A stretch of 64,000 nucleotides of DNA from Rhyacophila brunnea. Lineage: Eukaryota; Arthropoda; Insecta; Trichoptera; Rhyacophilidae. The translations under genes were made by a program, and so were the position numbers. The notes beneath the pieces were generated by a model that saw only the letters and a list, made by a program, of their open reading frames with translations, did not search any database and was not told the DNA's origin. The stretch lies in the NCBI GenBank assembly GCA_022495005.1, contig JAGYXB010001581.1, forward strand, positions 1-64,000. The letters run 5' to 3'. This document shows positions 1 through 11,297 of the stretch, one piece after another (the first letter of the stretch is position 1; the number at the start of each line of letters is the position of its first letter).

Positions 1-1033
1 GTTATTTTCTAATAAGTAAATAGTTAACAAACTAATCAATAACCATGTTGAAAAAAGTCGGAGGTAAATAAAATTTAATAAGTAAGTACCTAGTCCCATA
101 TTGGCACATTAGTCAGACGATTTACAAACTTTGGACTTTTCGCGTGGAGTAGGTAGGTAGGTATCAAAACCTTCGGTTATTAAATGAGATTTAAGAAATT
201 TATAAAATCATTGTCTTTACCGACAATAATTAATTACTTAATTATGGTTTGTCTTGCTACCGCGAACATCAACAGTTAGTAGTTGATCACAGTTACTAAT
301 TATTACTAACTAGGTGTGCTTTGATATTATATTGCCTAACCTTAAGTTTACGAATGATTATTTTACTTTCAAAGTTGGTAAAAGTGTTCGATGAATCTGC
401 AAATAAGACAAGTGTCTGCCCACACCTTTACTCACATAAGGTCAATATAATATTATAATGACGACGTCTAATATAATCTAAGGACGACGTGATAATAATA
501 TTATTATCTTTCGGGATATTATTTTTCGAAATCGCTCACCTACCTACATAGTACCTTCCCAGGTACCTACTTACTGTATTGTTTACCAAAATGATCAAAA
601 GTCAATTATTGCATATTATTATGGCTTTCGGCTGCTCAGGACGTGGACAAATGAATACTTAATTATTTTCATTTGGTATCTACCTAAGTACATAAATATA
701 TCAACGAGTAAAAAACTCGTTTAAAATTTCTTAATTCCAACGAATCTCACTGACTCTGATACTCAACAAACAACATGGCTCAATTATCAAAAAAAATGCA
801 TCCTAGATCCAAACCCATCATTTTGGACATAAGTAGACTAGAAAGATTATAACTGGAAGCCGGCATGTGGAGATCTACCAAAGGAAGTTTAGTTTTGTAT
901 TTAATTTTTATAATAATACGAAAGTGGCAGCACGGTTCATTATTTTTGTCTATGGTGAAATGCTTACGTCAATCACGCCTACTATGTTCTGTGTGCCACG
1001 ATAAACTTAATGACCAATTATTGCACGCATAAA
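1..1033. other. AT-rich upstream region, no gene seen
   Basis: No open frame, RNA gene or repeat boundary can be supported here. The stretch is AT-rich with short GTAGGTAGGTAG simple repeats near 150-165. The last few hundred bases must hold the promoter and 5' UTR of the exon starting at 1034, but no TATA box or motif shared with the other family first exons is convincing. Confidence 0.6.
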
Positions 1034-1180
1034 ATGGATATTAAACGCGAACGAGAAGACTCCGAACCTGTTGCAGAAGGAAAGCAATGGTTTGAGGTAC
1101 CTGTAAATCATGATCCAAACAGCCAACTGCTTACCTACATAAAGGAAGAGGGCACCGACGAGGCTGGATACACTTTTGAG
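1034..1180 (+). CDS. First coding exon of a KRE-acidic zinc-finger-family gene
   Basis: The exon encodes 49 residues starting MDIKRERED and ending in a TFE peptide directly before the donor GAG|GTTAGT. The ATG at 1034 is preferred over the upstream one because four other first exons in this window (47318, 50306, 52390, 53256) begin with MD followed by a KR pair. Two short motifs fit the hydrophobic-K-x-E pattern used for SUMO attachment (IKRE and IKEE). No folded domain is visible; it is probably a disordered acidic leader of a DNA-binding protein. It ends in phase 0, matching the exons that follow at 1431, 2866, 3918 and 6140. Family membership is clear from alignment by eye; the function is inferred. 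Confidence 0.75.
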
Positions 1181-1430
1181 GTTAGTTTTTCATAACGGAT
1201 TGTTGTATGTCGTAGTATTGTTTGTTTTAAGATGCGTGTCGTACGGCGTAATTAAGAGTTTATGTATTTTGTGTAATCAAAACCGCGTGCATTTGCGATA
1301 CAGTTCCGAGCGGCCTACATCACCCGTATATATCCCACTTAGTTTTGCTGCAAACACTCATAATATTTTTATATTTATGTACTATTATAATGTACTGTAT
1401 AAATATTTGCTGTAATATTTTGTTTTTTAG

Positions 1431-1577
1431 AATATTGTATCAGACCCGACATCAAAAATATTGAAAAGAGATACTGAGCTACTTGACATCAAGACCGAGT
1501 CTATTGAAGACATCAAATCCCCATTCAATTATGAAGATCAGCAACAGGGTTGTTCTCATTCAGAGCGAGTTCATCGG
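1431..1577 (+). CDS. Second exon, X type, of the plus-strand family gene
   Basis: A TTTTTTAG acceptor precedes 49 codons that end in CGG|GTAGGT. Residues 1-6 read NIVSDP, an acidic middle carries LDIKTESIED with an I-K-T-E motif, and the end holds QQGCSHSERVHR. Its close copy X' lies at 3918. Both splice borders are phase 0, so skipping or including it keeps the frame. No DNA-binding domain is present; it looks like a modular linker between the acidic leader and the C-terminal domain. Confidence 0.7.
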
Positions 1578-2865
1578 GTAGGTACCATTATTTTAAATAC
1601 TGATAGAAATACTGATCGTGTGAAAACTGTAAGAGATGGATTGAACTGACAACACTCGAATATGTGAATAATCAGTAATACCAATGAAGACAAAATCTTC
1701 GAATTCTAATTTCTTTCTTTCGACCTTGTCTTATCCTAATAGGATCATAATGAGCCTCAGTATAAATAGTATAACCGCCCAAGTCCAACCGTTGTATATA
1801 CCATTGATTTAAACTGTCTTGATTCCACAAAATGAAAGCCGATATTTTATTAATAAAAACAAAACGAACATCTTGACCAACGTTGAATGTCTCAATACGT
1901 AAATATTTTGTTCGCTCTGGTTTTTAGCTGCCATGGTTCTGGCCATACTGAATCCCATGTACAATGAACGTCCCCACCCCCCAGTTGATAACCTTTACAT
2001 GCAACATTCAGTATGAGATGTCCGGGGTCCAGCGGCTAGCTCAGGTGTCCATTGATCGAACCCCGAATTCACAAAAAAAAAAGTTAAACGATTGGAGTGG
2101 AAATAAAACAAGGTCTTTCGTGTTCGTAACGTGGTCTTCTTATATTTTCTCAATTTTTAGTTTTACAAATTATATTTGAGATTTTACAGTAGTTGTAGTC
2201 GTCAGGTCCGTACGGTTTGAAAACCAGACGCTCACTAACTTATTTTTTCGGGGTTCCCTTTTTTTGAAATTCCTCCGAGCCCATGCCGACTTACCAAGAG
2301 TCCTCTTGATTAGCCAAATCAGATCGTATGATCTTTGGATTCGGCGAATCACGAGCCTCCTGACCCTGGCGCCGGCGCGCGAAGATTTTACCGATGCGCA
2401 ATGCGCGGCAAAATTTACAACATTTGAATTCTATCTATTATATCTATCTTAATTACACCTCCGCCCAGTAAGTGATTTTCACGCACCGGACGAATGCCTT
2501 TACTCATAAATAAATTTTAACGTAGTTGAGCAGGGAACCAGATCAGGTGTTTTACTCAATTGTTTATAGAGATCAGGGTTGCGGTTCGGCCCGCCTTTTA
2601 TTTAAAAATCAACAAAAGCCTGTTGATAACAGGTATGTGTCAAGTACCTACTTTCACTTAACGTATGTTTCTTCATGCGGTGGGTGCAAGTGAAATAAAG
2701 GCCCGCACATGATGCCCTTTCTAGAACAATCTCCTATTATATTTGCCAATACCGTTAGTAGGGTGCACCCTTATCAAATAATCGTTTTTTTTTATTATTT
2801 TAAACAGTAGTTATAAATAAATTAGAAATCAGAAAACCCCTAAACAATCTGATATTAATTTTCAG
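1578..2865 (+). other. Intron, first unit of a tandem duplication
   Basis: Non-coding. Segments at about 1780-1950 and 2690-2790 have clear diverged copies at about 5730-5930 and 6000-6100, including shared strings such as GGCCCGCACATGATG. This shows that the X-Y exon pair and its intron were duplicated together. The GC-richer stretch at 2180-2460 is not explained by any feature I recognise. Confidence 0.6.
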
Positions 2866-2970
2866 GGAGTTAATTTTAAAGAAGAGTATGTTGAAGACAC
2901 AATAAGCCAAAACATTCACAAGGTTCCAGAACCCGGTTGCTCTTATTCGGAATGCACACCAGTAAATCAG
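2866..2970 (+). CDS. Y-type exon of the plus-strand family gene
   Basis: A TTTTCAG acceptor is followed by 35 codons ending CAG|GTAGGT. The peptide starts GVNFKEEYVEDTISQ (one F-K-E-E motif) and ends EPGCSYSECTPVNQ, the signature of the Y class. Aligned with Y' at 6140 the exon is shorter. The acceptor matching the Y' one (near 2806, followed by an in-frame TAG) has decayed, and an internal TTTTCAG now serves as the plausible acceptor. Phase 0 at both ends. Confidence 0.65.
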
Positions 2971-3917
2971 GTAGGTACACAATATTCTAAGAAAGTTGAA
3001 CATGCGTTACATTCTGATACGAAGAATTTCATGTCAGAGGGTTTGTTTCCACTTTTAAATCACACATCGGGGCAAGTGAATATAAGTTATAGTTTTCTTT
3101 TCATAAGAGATATTATTACGAGATATGTAGATGATATGCTTACTACCACAAACGTGAAAGTTTATGTAATAATTGTCAATATGTCACGAGTGCTTTGATA
3201 TTAGGAATAGCAAACTGTTTATTTATTGCCTGAAAAAACACAGATGTGCGCGGGTATAATTGCACCTGCACATATTCATTTTCAATTTGTTCACTATGTT
3301 ACATAAAAAGTTACATTGAAACCTTCAATGCATAAAAATATAAACACTTTATATGTTATCGTCATAAGATCAAACTTATATATATTTTTTTATTTATACC
3401 TACAATCGATGCCTACCAGTAAAGCAATTAATTACACAATATTCCAATAAACTGTAAACAAAATTGTTATGTGACTTGCACTCAGGAAGAAGTACTAGTC
3501 TGCTGCTAAAAAATATGTAAGTCGTCACTGAATATAGGTACATAGGATTAGGATTCTTTGATGAACATAGATTTAGATCAATTTTAATTTATTTGACATA
3601 TTGTGGACCTTACAAATTATAAGTTTAAGACGTTCACAATGTGACATTTAGAAAGAAAGAAATATTATTAAGACAGTATTATGTAATGACAGTATTACAT
3701 TATTGCAGATAACTATTGTTTGCAATATGCTGGTTGTCATTATATTTTAAAATACTCCTTCTTATTGAAGTTTGGCATTAGATAACGACAGACACACCAT
3801 GTCCACATTGCGGAGTGTAGGAGCTGAGACCCTTCAAGTGTGTGGTCGAGCTTCACACGTATTATCGGTCTTCTTAAAAATATTCTTGATTTTATAAAAT
3901 AATGTTTTTTTTTTCAG
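2971..3917 (+). other. Intron between duplicated exon pairs
   Basis: AT-rich intron with no coding sequence. I see no transposon ends here. Confidence 0.55.
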
Positions 3918-4049
3918 AATATTCTTTCAGACCCGACAATAATTACAATGATGGCAGATTCTCAGCTAATTGACATGAAGACTGAGCTTTTTAAAGACAT
4001 TTATGAAGATCCGCAACAGGGTTGTTCTTATTCGGAACAAGTGAATCGG
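3918..4049 (+). CDS. X'-type exon, duplicate of the 1431 exon
   Basis: A long pyrimidine run and TTTTCAG precede 44 codons ending CGG|GTAAGT. It starts NILSDP like exon X, carries LIDMKTELF (M-K-T-E), and ends DPQQGCSYSEQVNR. Protein similarity to X is high at both ends and low in the middle, as expected for an old tandem duplicate under weak constraint. Phase 0 on both sides. Confidence 0.7.
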
Positions 4050-4201
4050 GTAAGTTCCTTCTTTTATTTTAATAAATATTGATCGTGTGATGGGGGGAAT
4101 GATTATAGTGACGGAATGAACTGTAAAACATTGGAATATTTTCATATTTGTAGCTGTCACCATTACCACAGAAACAATAAAACAATTTTCATAGGTAGCT
4201 A

Positions 4202-5500
4202 CGAGGGTGGGTCAATAATTCCTTAGAAAAAAGCATTAAAACAGGTTTTATTTTTGTATTTTTTTTTTATTTCTCAACATAATTTCCTTGGAGCTCAATA
4301 GACTTGGTTAGACGTTTCTCAATTTTTTTAAACCGTCAGAAAAATAAGTTTTCGGAAGGTCCTCAAAATAAGCATTTGTCCGATCGATGACTTCTTCATT
4401 TGAGAAAAAACGTTGTCCACTTAGCCATTTTTTTAAGTTTGGGAAAAGGAAAAAGTCACTGGGGGCTAAATCTGGCGAATACGGTGGGTGGTCGACCAAT
4501 TCAAACTTCAATTCTTCAATTTTAGCCATTGATCATAAACATGTGTGAACACAGGCATTGTCCTGATGAAAGATGATTTTTTTCCTGTTTAAATGAGGCC
4601 GTTTTTCTTCAATTTTGTTTTTTAGCTGGTCCAATAAAGATGCATAATAATCCCCTGTTATTGTTTTTCCTTTTTCCAAATAGTCAACGAAAATAATTTC
4701 ACGTGCATCCCAAAATACAGTAGCCATAACCTTACCAGCTGATTTTACGGTTTCGCCTTCTTTGGACATGGTTTGTCTTCGCAATCCACTGCTTTGACTG
4801 TTCTTTCGTCTCAGGAGTATAGTGGTGTATCCATGTTTCATCTACAGTCACAAAGCGACGAAAAAATTCATCCGGATTGCGTTGCATGAGCGACAACAGG
4901 GCTTTAGAGGCCACCACCCTATTGCGTTTATTATCGACTGTGAGCAAACGCGGCACCCATCTTGCAGAATTTTTTTTCATGCCCAATTTGTCATGTAAAA
5001 TAGAAATGACGCTACCTTTTGAGATCCCTGTAACCTCAATTATCTCACTCACCTTAATCTTCGGTCATTTAACACCATATCGTGGATTTTATTGATCATT
5101 TCTGGTGTAGTCACCTCTACAGGACGTCCTGAGCGTGGTTCATCCTTTGTTGATGTACGACCACGTTTAAATTCATTTAACCAGTTATCAATAGTTGCAA
5201 GTGAAGGAGCAGATGTGCCGTGAACTAAATCCAACTCATTTTTATTTCCTTTGCTGTTAACCCTTTTATATTAAAATGTTTAATAGCAGCTCTAAACTCA
5301 ATTTTCTCCATTTTCCATTTTTCCATTTTCCACAAGCAATTTTTTTTTTTAAATGTACGAGAAACACACAACAACCCGACCAATCTGATTGAAACTTCGC
5401 GGCATACTGAATCGGTAGTGCCGCTGCATGAAAACAAACCGCTTACAGTACTAGTCGCGCCACCTGTCGGCTTTTCTAAGGACTTATTGACCCACCCTCG
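4202..5500 (-). mobile_element. Mariner element, copy A, with intact ends
   Basis: Inverted termini CGAGGGTGGGTCAATAA and its complement bound the unit. TA dinucleotides at 4200-4201 and 5501-5502 are the target duplication typical of Tc1/mariner elements. About 1.3 kb is the normal size for mariner. It carries one transposase frame on the minus strand, broken by frameshifts. It sits in the intron between exons X' and Y' of the plus-strand host gene, in opposite orientation. The same family occurs at 13577 and 35836. Confidence 0.95.
4267..5311 (-). pseudogene. Mariner transposase, frameshifted (copy A)
   Basis: About 345 codons, the usual length of mariner transposases. Read on the minus strand it shows an N-terminal helix-turn-helix region (IKHFNIKGLTAKEI; TTPEMINKIHDMV), the WVPRLLT linker with its HDKLGM neighbour, first catalytic Asp in VDETWIHHY, second in HQDNA, and third in YSPDLAPSDFFLFP about 34 residues later (D,D34D). 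The frame changes near 5230, 5050, 4790 and 4530 and so cannot give a working enzyme. The element could still be mobilised in trans because its ends are intact. Confidence 0.9.
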
Positions 5501-5502
5501 TA

Positions 5503-6139
5503 CCTAATAATTTTTAGATAGGAGCAATACAATAGTAATACATATTAAGTATAGGTACTATTCGTAAAACTTTCCTATTATAGTACAATAGGCGCCTACT
5601 GGGTAAAGTATTCAGATAGCAGTGGAGGAGTGATAAAATAAGCTGTGAGAGAGTTCTACCTACTTTAAATGCATCCATTGTCGAAAAATGCACTTTAAAC
5701 AATTCAACGCCATTTCGTAAAGTGCTCAGATAACATAAAACAGCTGAAATCCAACCGTTGTATATCCCATTGAACTACCGACCGTTCCGATTAGTCAAAG
5801 TGTATAAATGAAAGCCGGTGTTTTATTAATAAGAACAAAACGAACAACTTGACACTGTCGAATGTGTTAGTAGGTACGTAAACATTGTGTTTTCTATGGT
5901 TTTTATCTACCATGGTTCGGGCCATTAGCCGTTACCTTCCATATCCATGCATCAGCTAGTACTCTCGCTTCGAGCATGTGCCATCATGCAGTGACTACAG
6001 GGGAAATAAAGGCCCGCACATGATGTCCGTTATAAATCAATCTCCTACCAGATCTGCCAATACCGATTGTACGGTCCACCTTTGTCTGATAACCGATTTG
6101 TTGTATTTAAAATATATTTGTTAATTATTGTTTTTTCAG
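5503..6139 (+). other. Intron, second unit of the tandem duplication
   Basis: Non-coding. It matches the intron around 1780-2790 (see that entry), which places the mariner insertion after the duplication. Nothing else is visible. Confidence 0.55.
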
Positions 6140-6292
6140 AGGCCTTCAACACACATGCCCTGTATAAAATCGGATACCAACTTTCAGCGAGTTGATTTTA
6201 AAGTGGAGTATGTTGACGACACGATAAGCCAAAGCATTCATGAGGAACCAATGCCCGGTTGCTCTAATTCTGAATGGAAACCAGTATATCAA
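6140..6292 (+). CDS. Y'-type exon, duplicate of the 2866 exon
   Basis: TTTTTTCAG is followed by 51 codons ending CAA|GTAGGT. After a proline-cysteine-rich start (RPSTHMPCIKS) the peptide continues with VDFKVEYVDDTISQSIHEE and ends MPGCSNSEWKPVYQ, clearly homologous to Y. The V-D-F-K-V-E stretch again fits a SUMO-type consensus. Phase 0 at both ends. Confidence 0.7.
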
Positions 6293-7134
6293 GTAGGTAA
6301 CACAATATTCTATGAAACTTGAACAATGCATCTACGAAGGTTTGTTTTGACTAAAACACCACAGATTCGGGTACGTGATCATAGGGTGTCTTTTTTTTCA
6401 TATGAGATATAGGACATGAAAGTAGGTATCAAAAACATAATATCTGACAGTTTATGTAATAATTGTCGTGATGTTACGGATTCTTTGACATTATTAGGAA
6501 TTAAACTTTGTTTTATTTGTTTATACCTAGACTTCCTAGTTTATTAAAAAATATTATTAAAACTTGGCTGATAGGTACGCGCACTTAGGCGCGAGAGGCA
6601 GTTATGTTCTAGAACGTGACTCGAAATTTTATCAACAAATCGTTCCAGTCCATCAGCCAAAAGAGTTATGTGCAGTCTTTTCGAGTAAACACTTGAATCA
6701 CTTGACCAGTTTTAGCATCAGAAACAAAAACACATCTTTTTTCATCCGCACTAGATTCGAAAAACAAAGATTTTATGGACTCATTTTGAATCGTGAAATA
6801 GTTCAATGATTTGTTTTTTCTCGCCCCTCACAGCTTACCAAACGTGGAGTGGAGGGTGCATTTGTTATCTTTCAATTTAATCTTTAAATTGGCTATTTAT
6901 CACCCACATATTATATCAGTAGTTTCATCATACAGACCAATTTACTTATATAGTCATACCGTATTTCTGCTGAAGCATCTTTCATTTACGAATCGTTAAT
7001 ACATCAGCGAATATTTGGTCGTTACAATATCTTTTCTTCAGAAATTGCCGGAATACATCATTGTCGAGTTGATGAAAGTAATATTGCATTGAATTTTGCA
7101 AAGGTAAGCAAATTTAATTCTACTTTTTCTTTCA
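6293..7134. other. Intron sequence with an unexplained minus-strand open stretch
   Basis: Mostly AT-rich non-coding DNA. On the minus strand, roughly 6800 down to a TAA at 6666-6668, an open stretch of about 45 codons reads in protein-like fashion (it contains VFVSDAKTGQVIQVFTRKDC). It has no start and I do not recognise it. A possible 62-base mini-exon at 7042-7103 lies between TTCTTCAG and GTAAGC, but its frame is not confirmed. Confidence 0.35.
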
Positions 7135-7437
7135 CTTTGTCATGACCCAGTATTGGGGCACCACTTTCTTTGGTCCATCGCCAACTCTCGCACCTCCGGC
7201 CATGCCAGACCTGTAGCACGTTGATCGCTTCAGTAGCACCGCTGCAGGTTGAGGGAGGGCCGGCCACGGTGACGGAACTCTCGAGGCTGTGCCTTTAGGG
7301 TAGGTACGTAAGGTCGCACTCTCTGGTGGCATCCGGAAACATGTCCCAGCCACGTAAGGCGTTTCTTCGCGATTACCTCAATCACCGAAGGCTGCTGTGT
7401 CTGCTCACGAAGACATCGTAAAATTAATATCACGTAA
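7135..7437 (-). mobile_element. LINE reverse-transcriptase 3' fragment
   Basis: The minus strand reads VIEVIAKKRLTWLGHVSGC followed by a FRHRGRPSLN stretch. This is the common C-terminal pattern of RTE/CR1-like non-LTR retrotransposons, in which a (R/L)xWxGHV motif is followed by an RGRP motif. Only about 100 codons survive and the frame shifts afterwards. It is a dead 5'-truncated copy. Confidence 0.7.
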
Positions 7438-7440
7438 TAT

Positions 7441-8078
7441 TTTCTAAAGAATTTCTATATGTGTGTTTGTCATTTCGTTAGATTTTAAGAAAAAAATATT
7501 GAAAAATAGTTTCTGATTTTCCGAACTATTTTCATGTCCAAATAGTCTAGATAATCGTGCCTCTACTGCATAATGATTTACGATAACGTTATTTGTGGGG
7601 AATTGCAAGATGCCGAACGCATCCTATGGAAGTGGCCCATATTATGTCAGTTAAAAGGTAAGAGTTTCCAACCAATAAGACCGGTCAACTATTGTGACTT
7701 CGTATCTACAACTGAGAATGTTTTTTCCCGTCGTGAATTAACTGTAATAATAATCTAGCACTCTAGTTAGAGTCTCTTGTCAACCGAGCTATGGGAAGTT
7801 GCGCCTGTGATACTCAACGCAACATTGAATTGCGATTAATGTTTGTTACGCCATGGTATACGACTCCATAGGAGGTGGCAGAGAAAAAGGCGTGCTGGTA
7901 AGATCTCGCATGGGTATATTCATTGTAAATTTATTGTCCACGTTAGTCACATAACAAATACACGGTAGAACCGACAAGGTTCAATTCCATCTCACATCAG
8001 TCGTTCAGCGAACATATTTTGCTCCGTGGTCGAAATGCCCTCACCGGATTCGTTTCAGACAGAATATATTATAATGTC
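7441..8078. other. No feature recognised
   Basis: Short open frames only, none with a recognisable motif or splice context. The DNA looks like ordinary intron sequence of the plus-strand gene. Confidence 0.45.
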
Positions 8079-8082
8079 TTAA

Positions 8083-8943
8083 GGGGGGACATGCTCAGCG
8101 TAGGTAAAAATTGAGCTTTTATGGTATTTTTAAAACATGATCTTGGACATTCCTTAAGCGTTGTAGATAATCTATTTATATAATTTTGAAACCTTATTAT
8201 CCTTTATATTTATTTTAAACATTTGATGATTGCATAAAATATTTTTATTACATAAAATAGTATTCTTTTAAACCTCTCGCTCTAATGTTTTAGAATATAG
8301 TCAACATTTAGTACATGTACAGTAGTTCCATGTACAGTGGTGTTATGATTTTTTACATGTATTATTTTTTAAATGCATTTATAAAATCATTAGTATAATT
8401 TATGTCGACATTATTATAGTGAAATATTTACGATATTAAATTATATTGATAATCTCTGTGATCACATATTTGACGAGAATTGGGCATTTTATTATTCAAA
8501 AAATGGGAAAGTTTAACACATTTGAAGATAATTCTAAAGATACTCATTATAAGCTATGTCTTTGACCATTCAAGTGTCATAAAAATCCAGTGAATAATGA
8601 TTGTTTTATAATAATTATTGACCTAAGAATAAAGTAGTATTTTTTTGAAATACGCCATTTCTTTTGGCATTTCCCAGTGGTTAAGCTACAACATACGGCC
8701 GTTGCCATAAATTAACAAACTATAACTGCAGAAGGGAGTAAAATAATGTTAACGCGCGTATTTGAACATGTACCTACCTACCTTCTTAGGTCAATAATTA
8801 TTATAAAGCAATCATTATTCGTGTGATGTTTATCACACTTGAATGGTCAAAGACATTATAATTAGTATTATTAGAATTATCTTCGAATGTGTTAATCTTG
8901 TCCATTTTTTGAAAAATAAAATGCCTAATTCTTGTCAAATTTG
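8083..8943. mobile_element. TTAA-flanked non-autonomous inverted-repeat element, copy 1
   Basis: The left end GGGGGGACATGCTCAGCG follows TTAA at 8079-8082 and matches the ends of the complete copy at 61540-62293. About 500 bp of left arm aligns with that copy. At 8788-8943 an inverted copy of the inner part of the arm (from TTTGACCATTCAAGTGT outward) forms a long foldback with 8463-8630. The right terminus itself is missing, so this copy is rearranged. No coding capacity. It abuts and truncates the Y'' exon remnant at 8953. Confidence 0.75.
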
Positions 8944-8952
8944 AAACAGTGA

Positions 8953-9030
8953 GATTGTTCAAGTGAATGTACGCCAAAGCGATTATGAGCAATCTAGGTG
9001 CTCTTATTCTGAATGCACCCAGGAAATCAG
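8953..9030 (+). pseudogene. Remnant of a third Y-type exon
   Basis: The last codons read CSYSECT, followed by CAG|GTATTA, the same peptide and donor position as Y (2970). One base is missing in the final codons relative to Y, which shifts the frame, and the 5' half is lost at the border of the TTAA element. This suggests a third copy of the Y exon that has decayed. Confidence 0.55.
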
Positions 9031-9097
9031 GTATTATAATAATCTATTCATTTAAAATAATCCACATACGATTTAAACAGTGTTAACTCTGAAAAAA

Positions 9098-9606
9098 AAG
9101 CTCGATATCCGAATGGGAATGACTGGAGAAACTTTTAACTCGATGCGGAATGTCTGGGACTCACGATTGTACTTAATCAAAATCAAATGCCGCCTATTCG
9201 ACGCTTGCATCCTGACAGTGCTGGTTTACGGTAGCGAATAATGGCACCTTATGAATGCTCAGAGCAACCATATACTGAGCTTTGAAAACAAATGTTTGCG
9301 ATGTGCGGTGGTATAACTTTAGGAGAAACGATGAGAGTCAAGAAGCGACGTTGGACCTGGTTCGGCCACGTGCTGCGGATGCTAGAAGAGAACCTCAACC
9401 TGGATTGCCTGTTCTTCAAGCCGACCGGATTCCGGCGTCCCGAGAGGCCGCTATATACTATCTATAGAGTGTATACGGCGGAGCAACGGGAAGTTGGTTT
9501 TCCCTGGATCGAAGCAAGAAGACTGGTGACAGGGATTCTTGGACCCCTCGTGGTGTCCATTTGCGCTCCAATTAAGGGGCGGATATGCCCGAAGAAGAAG
9601 AAGAAT
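9098..9606 (+). mobile_element. LINE 3' fragment, decayed reverse transcriptase
   Basis: From 9098 one frame reads MRNVWDSR, then KIKCRLFDACILTVLVYGSE and a stop where the family normally has TW. A second frame from 9292 gives KKRRWTWFGHVLRM. These are the thumb/C-terminal motifs of insect RTE-like non-LTR retrotransposons. A (GAA)n tract at about 9593-9605 looks like the 3' tail. Inactivated by a stop and a frameshift. Confidence 0.75.
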
Positions 9607-9630
9607 AAGCTACCGAATTCAATTTAGCTG

Positions 9631-10925
9631 TGCGAAAAAAATGACGATTTCATTCGATTTTAACTAAAAACAACTTAGTGGAACTCACTTACCTTATTAA
9701 AAACACTCTGAGTGCCAATTTACTAGTTTCCTATTTCTCTAATCTCCAAACATGTGGTCATTATATAAACTTTCTCAACCACCATTAATCTAATTCATAA
9801 AGGTCAGTTTCCAAATAGGAATGCAAACATGTGTCAATGACTTGGCTTAAGTGATATTATGATTTATTATTTAATAGGCAGGTGATGCAGTGTATAACTA
9901 ACGAGGTACATAAGACCATTAAATTTGCATGCATGTTTGCATCCAAAATTTAATTTAGAATATTTAAATAATAAACTTTTAAACTATTTTGTTAATAGCA
10001 ACTGTATTTTTAGAGAATTAGATAATCACATGAATGATACATCGCCATTAACAAATCACGTCACAAATTTAATGAAACTAGTTTCAAAAAAATATTTAGA
10101 AATAAGATATCATCATTTAGCAAAAAATGCAGAGAACCAATCAACCATATTACACAATATTTCAATAGATTAATTATACTTAGGAATCAATAGCTTTTCA
10201 AAATATTATTTTCTCAACGCTGACTTTCATACATTATATTTCAAATAAAAACATTTTCGTTTTAAATAATCGATTTTTTTGTATGAATCCATATTATATA
10301 TGCAGGGCTTCTCTGATAATATTATGTTAAGTAGATAAAATATTGTAATTAACTATATAACAAATTTTCAACATACCTAACTATATTTTGTGTCTAATAG
10401 GTTTATATAAACAAGTAATTTTATACATAATATGTCAAAAACGAACCCTAAACGAAGCTATTAACTGATTTGTGTTTAATTATTGTGTTATTAAAAATAA
10501 AATACTTACTTCCATTTGCATTATACTTTCTTACCCTGAATCCTAATAAAGTTTTTATTGCGGGAACTTCTTATAATGAAAATATGTTTATCATAAATTG
10601 GTTGTAAGCTTGTGTTGATAAAAAAAAATACTGAGTGGGGCGTTTTTATGTCCGAGTATGGCCCATTTGCAGCAAAGTGTACCTAATTTCAGAGAAATAG
10701 AACTTTCTCTCACAAAACGAGTACACACTGACATTTGTGTGCTACCTCTGTGGGAGGAGTCCAATCTCTTTGGCAGCGAATAAATTTAGCTAGGAATAGG
10801 ATGCTCTGTTAAACATATATGGACGACTAATGATTTTTTTATAAACCCTCACAAGCTGAAATGAATATATTATCTAGTCAGATTCCCTATTATTATAGTT
10901 ATATTTTAAGTGTTAATAATATCTG
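9631..10925. other. AT-rich region with a possible transposase tail
   Basis: Apart from the 82-codon frame at 9925-10173 listed separately, nothing is recognisable. The DNA is about as AT-rich as the other introns. Confidence 0.4.
9925..10173 (+). pseudogene. Possible C-terminal fragment of a P-element/THAP-type transposase
   Basis: An 82-codon frame contains NHVTNLMKLVSKKYLEIRYH, resembling the C-terminal HxxxLxxxxxxKYLxIR(L/Y)H pattern I associate with THAP/P-element transposases of insects. There is no catalytic domain nearby and no in-frame upstream partner. It may be a stray fragment or a chance frame. Confidence 0.3.
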
Positions 10926-11178
10926 TACCTCAGAGGCAGACGGATGCAAATCCAAATACCCAATTGTTCAGGAGAGCCAAAAAACAATTTTTATTTAAAC
11001 GAATACTCATAACTTCTAATAAAATATACATAGAATGATCATTATTTTTTTTTATTCTAATTCAATTCAAGTTCTTCTGGAATATGTAAGAAAAGAATAA
11101 TAATATAATACAGTTTTATATCTAAAAAAAATAAAATAAAAAACGTAGTGTGGATTTACATCCTTCTGCCTCTAAAGA
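10926..11178. repeat. Short element with inverted ends GGATTTRCATCCKTCTGCCTC
   Basis: The string AGAGGCAGACGGATGCAAAT at 10933 is the reverse complement, with few differences, of ATTTACATCCTTCTGCCTCT at 11155. They bound about 250 bp of AT-rich DNA. A third, forward copy (GGATTTGCATCCTTCTGC) occurs at about 12520, just beyond the LINE fragment. This suggests that the LINE landed in or beside such an element. Confidence 0.5.
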
Positions 11179-11297
11179 TATTTTGTTAATGTGGATTTGT
11201 ACCTTATTTACCTAGCCAAAATAAAACATCTTATAAGTTAAAAAAAATTATAGGTATAAATATAACAAAGCAAAACACATTTTTTTTTTAAATATTA

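Noticed and set aside
2170..2460. GC-richer stretch with overlapping short frames on both strands
   Set aside because: No recognisable domain, no splice context and no repeat partner in the window.
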